6,126 bases of DNA from an uncultured Rivibacter sp. Its GTDB lineage: Bacteria; Pseudomonadota; Gammaproteobacteria; Burkholderiales; Burkholderiaceae. Below, one piece after another: positions 6,120-6,126 of this stretch (within the stretch, counting starts at the first letter, position 1; every line of letters starts with the position of its first letter). A model generated the notes under the pieces. It saw nothing but the letters and a program-made list of their open reading frames with translations. It was not told the origin of the DNA and did not search any database. The stretch is from contig CAMLNA010000199.1 of NCBI GenBank assembly GCA_946481025.1, positions 1 to 6,126 of the forward strand. The letters are read 5' to 3'. The position numbers were made by a program, and so were the translations under genes.

Positions 6120-6126
6120 TGCCTAA

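Overview
The window looks like ordinary chromosome of a high-GC Gram-negative bacterium. The outer-membrane TonB-dependent receptor fixes the Gram-negative envelope. The very GC-rich codon third positions, the style of the ApaH, CNNM/CorC and SapC-family proteins, and the tRNA-Ser sequence suggest a betaproteobacterium of the Burkholderiales, perhaps Comamonadaceae (Variovorax-like). That placement is inferred from family resemblance, not from a search.

Layout from left to right. (1) A complete TonB-dependent outer-membrane receptor runs on the + strand and starts almost at the left edge. (2) Five bases after its stop codon lies the 3' end of a complete tRNA-Ser(UGA) on the - strand, with a plausible promoter of its own. 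(3) apaH, diadenosine tetraphosphatase, is on the - strand 28 bp upstream of the tRNA. (4) A 100-bp divergent intergenic region holds a candidate extended -10 element and a strong GC-rich hairpin. (5) On the + strand follows a two-gene operon: a CNNM/CorC-type membrane protein (DUF21, paired CBS domains, CorC_HlyC domain) overlapping a SapC-family protein in an ATGA junction. (6) An IclR-family regulator on the - strand is tail to tail with the SapC gene, 15 bp apart. (7) The last 49 bp are AT-rich upstream DNA of the IclR gene, cut off by the window edge. They contain two palindromic elements that could be operators and may form half of a divergent promoter.

How the genes relate. The clearest functional unit is the corC-like/SapC pair, which is translationally coupled. 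ApaH diverges from it and may share control through the 100-bp spacer. The receptor has no visible sigma/anti-sigma pair or transport genes beside it in the window, so its ligand stays open. The IclR regulator probably controls a catabolic or transport operon outside the window to the right. No stretch above about 100 bp lacks a gene. I found no insertion sequence, CRISPR array, integrase or defence system, and nothing that amounts to a new multi-gene system. The points worth a second look are regulatory: the hairpin in place of a Shine-Dalgarno site before the corC-like gene, and the palindromes in front of the IclR gene.
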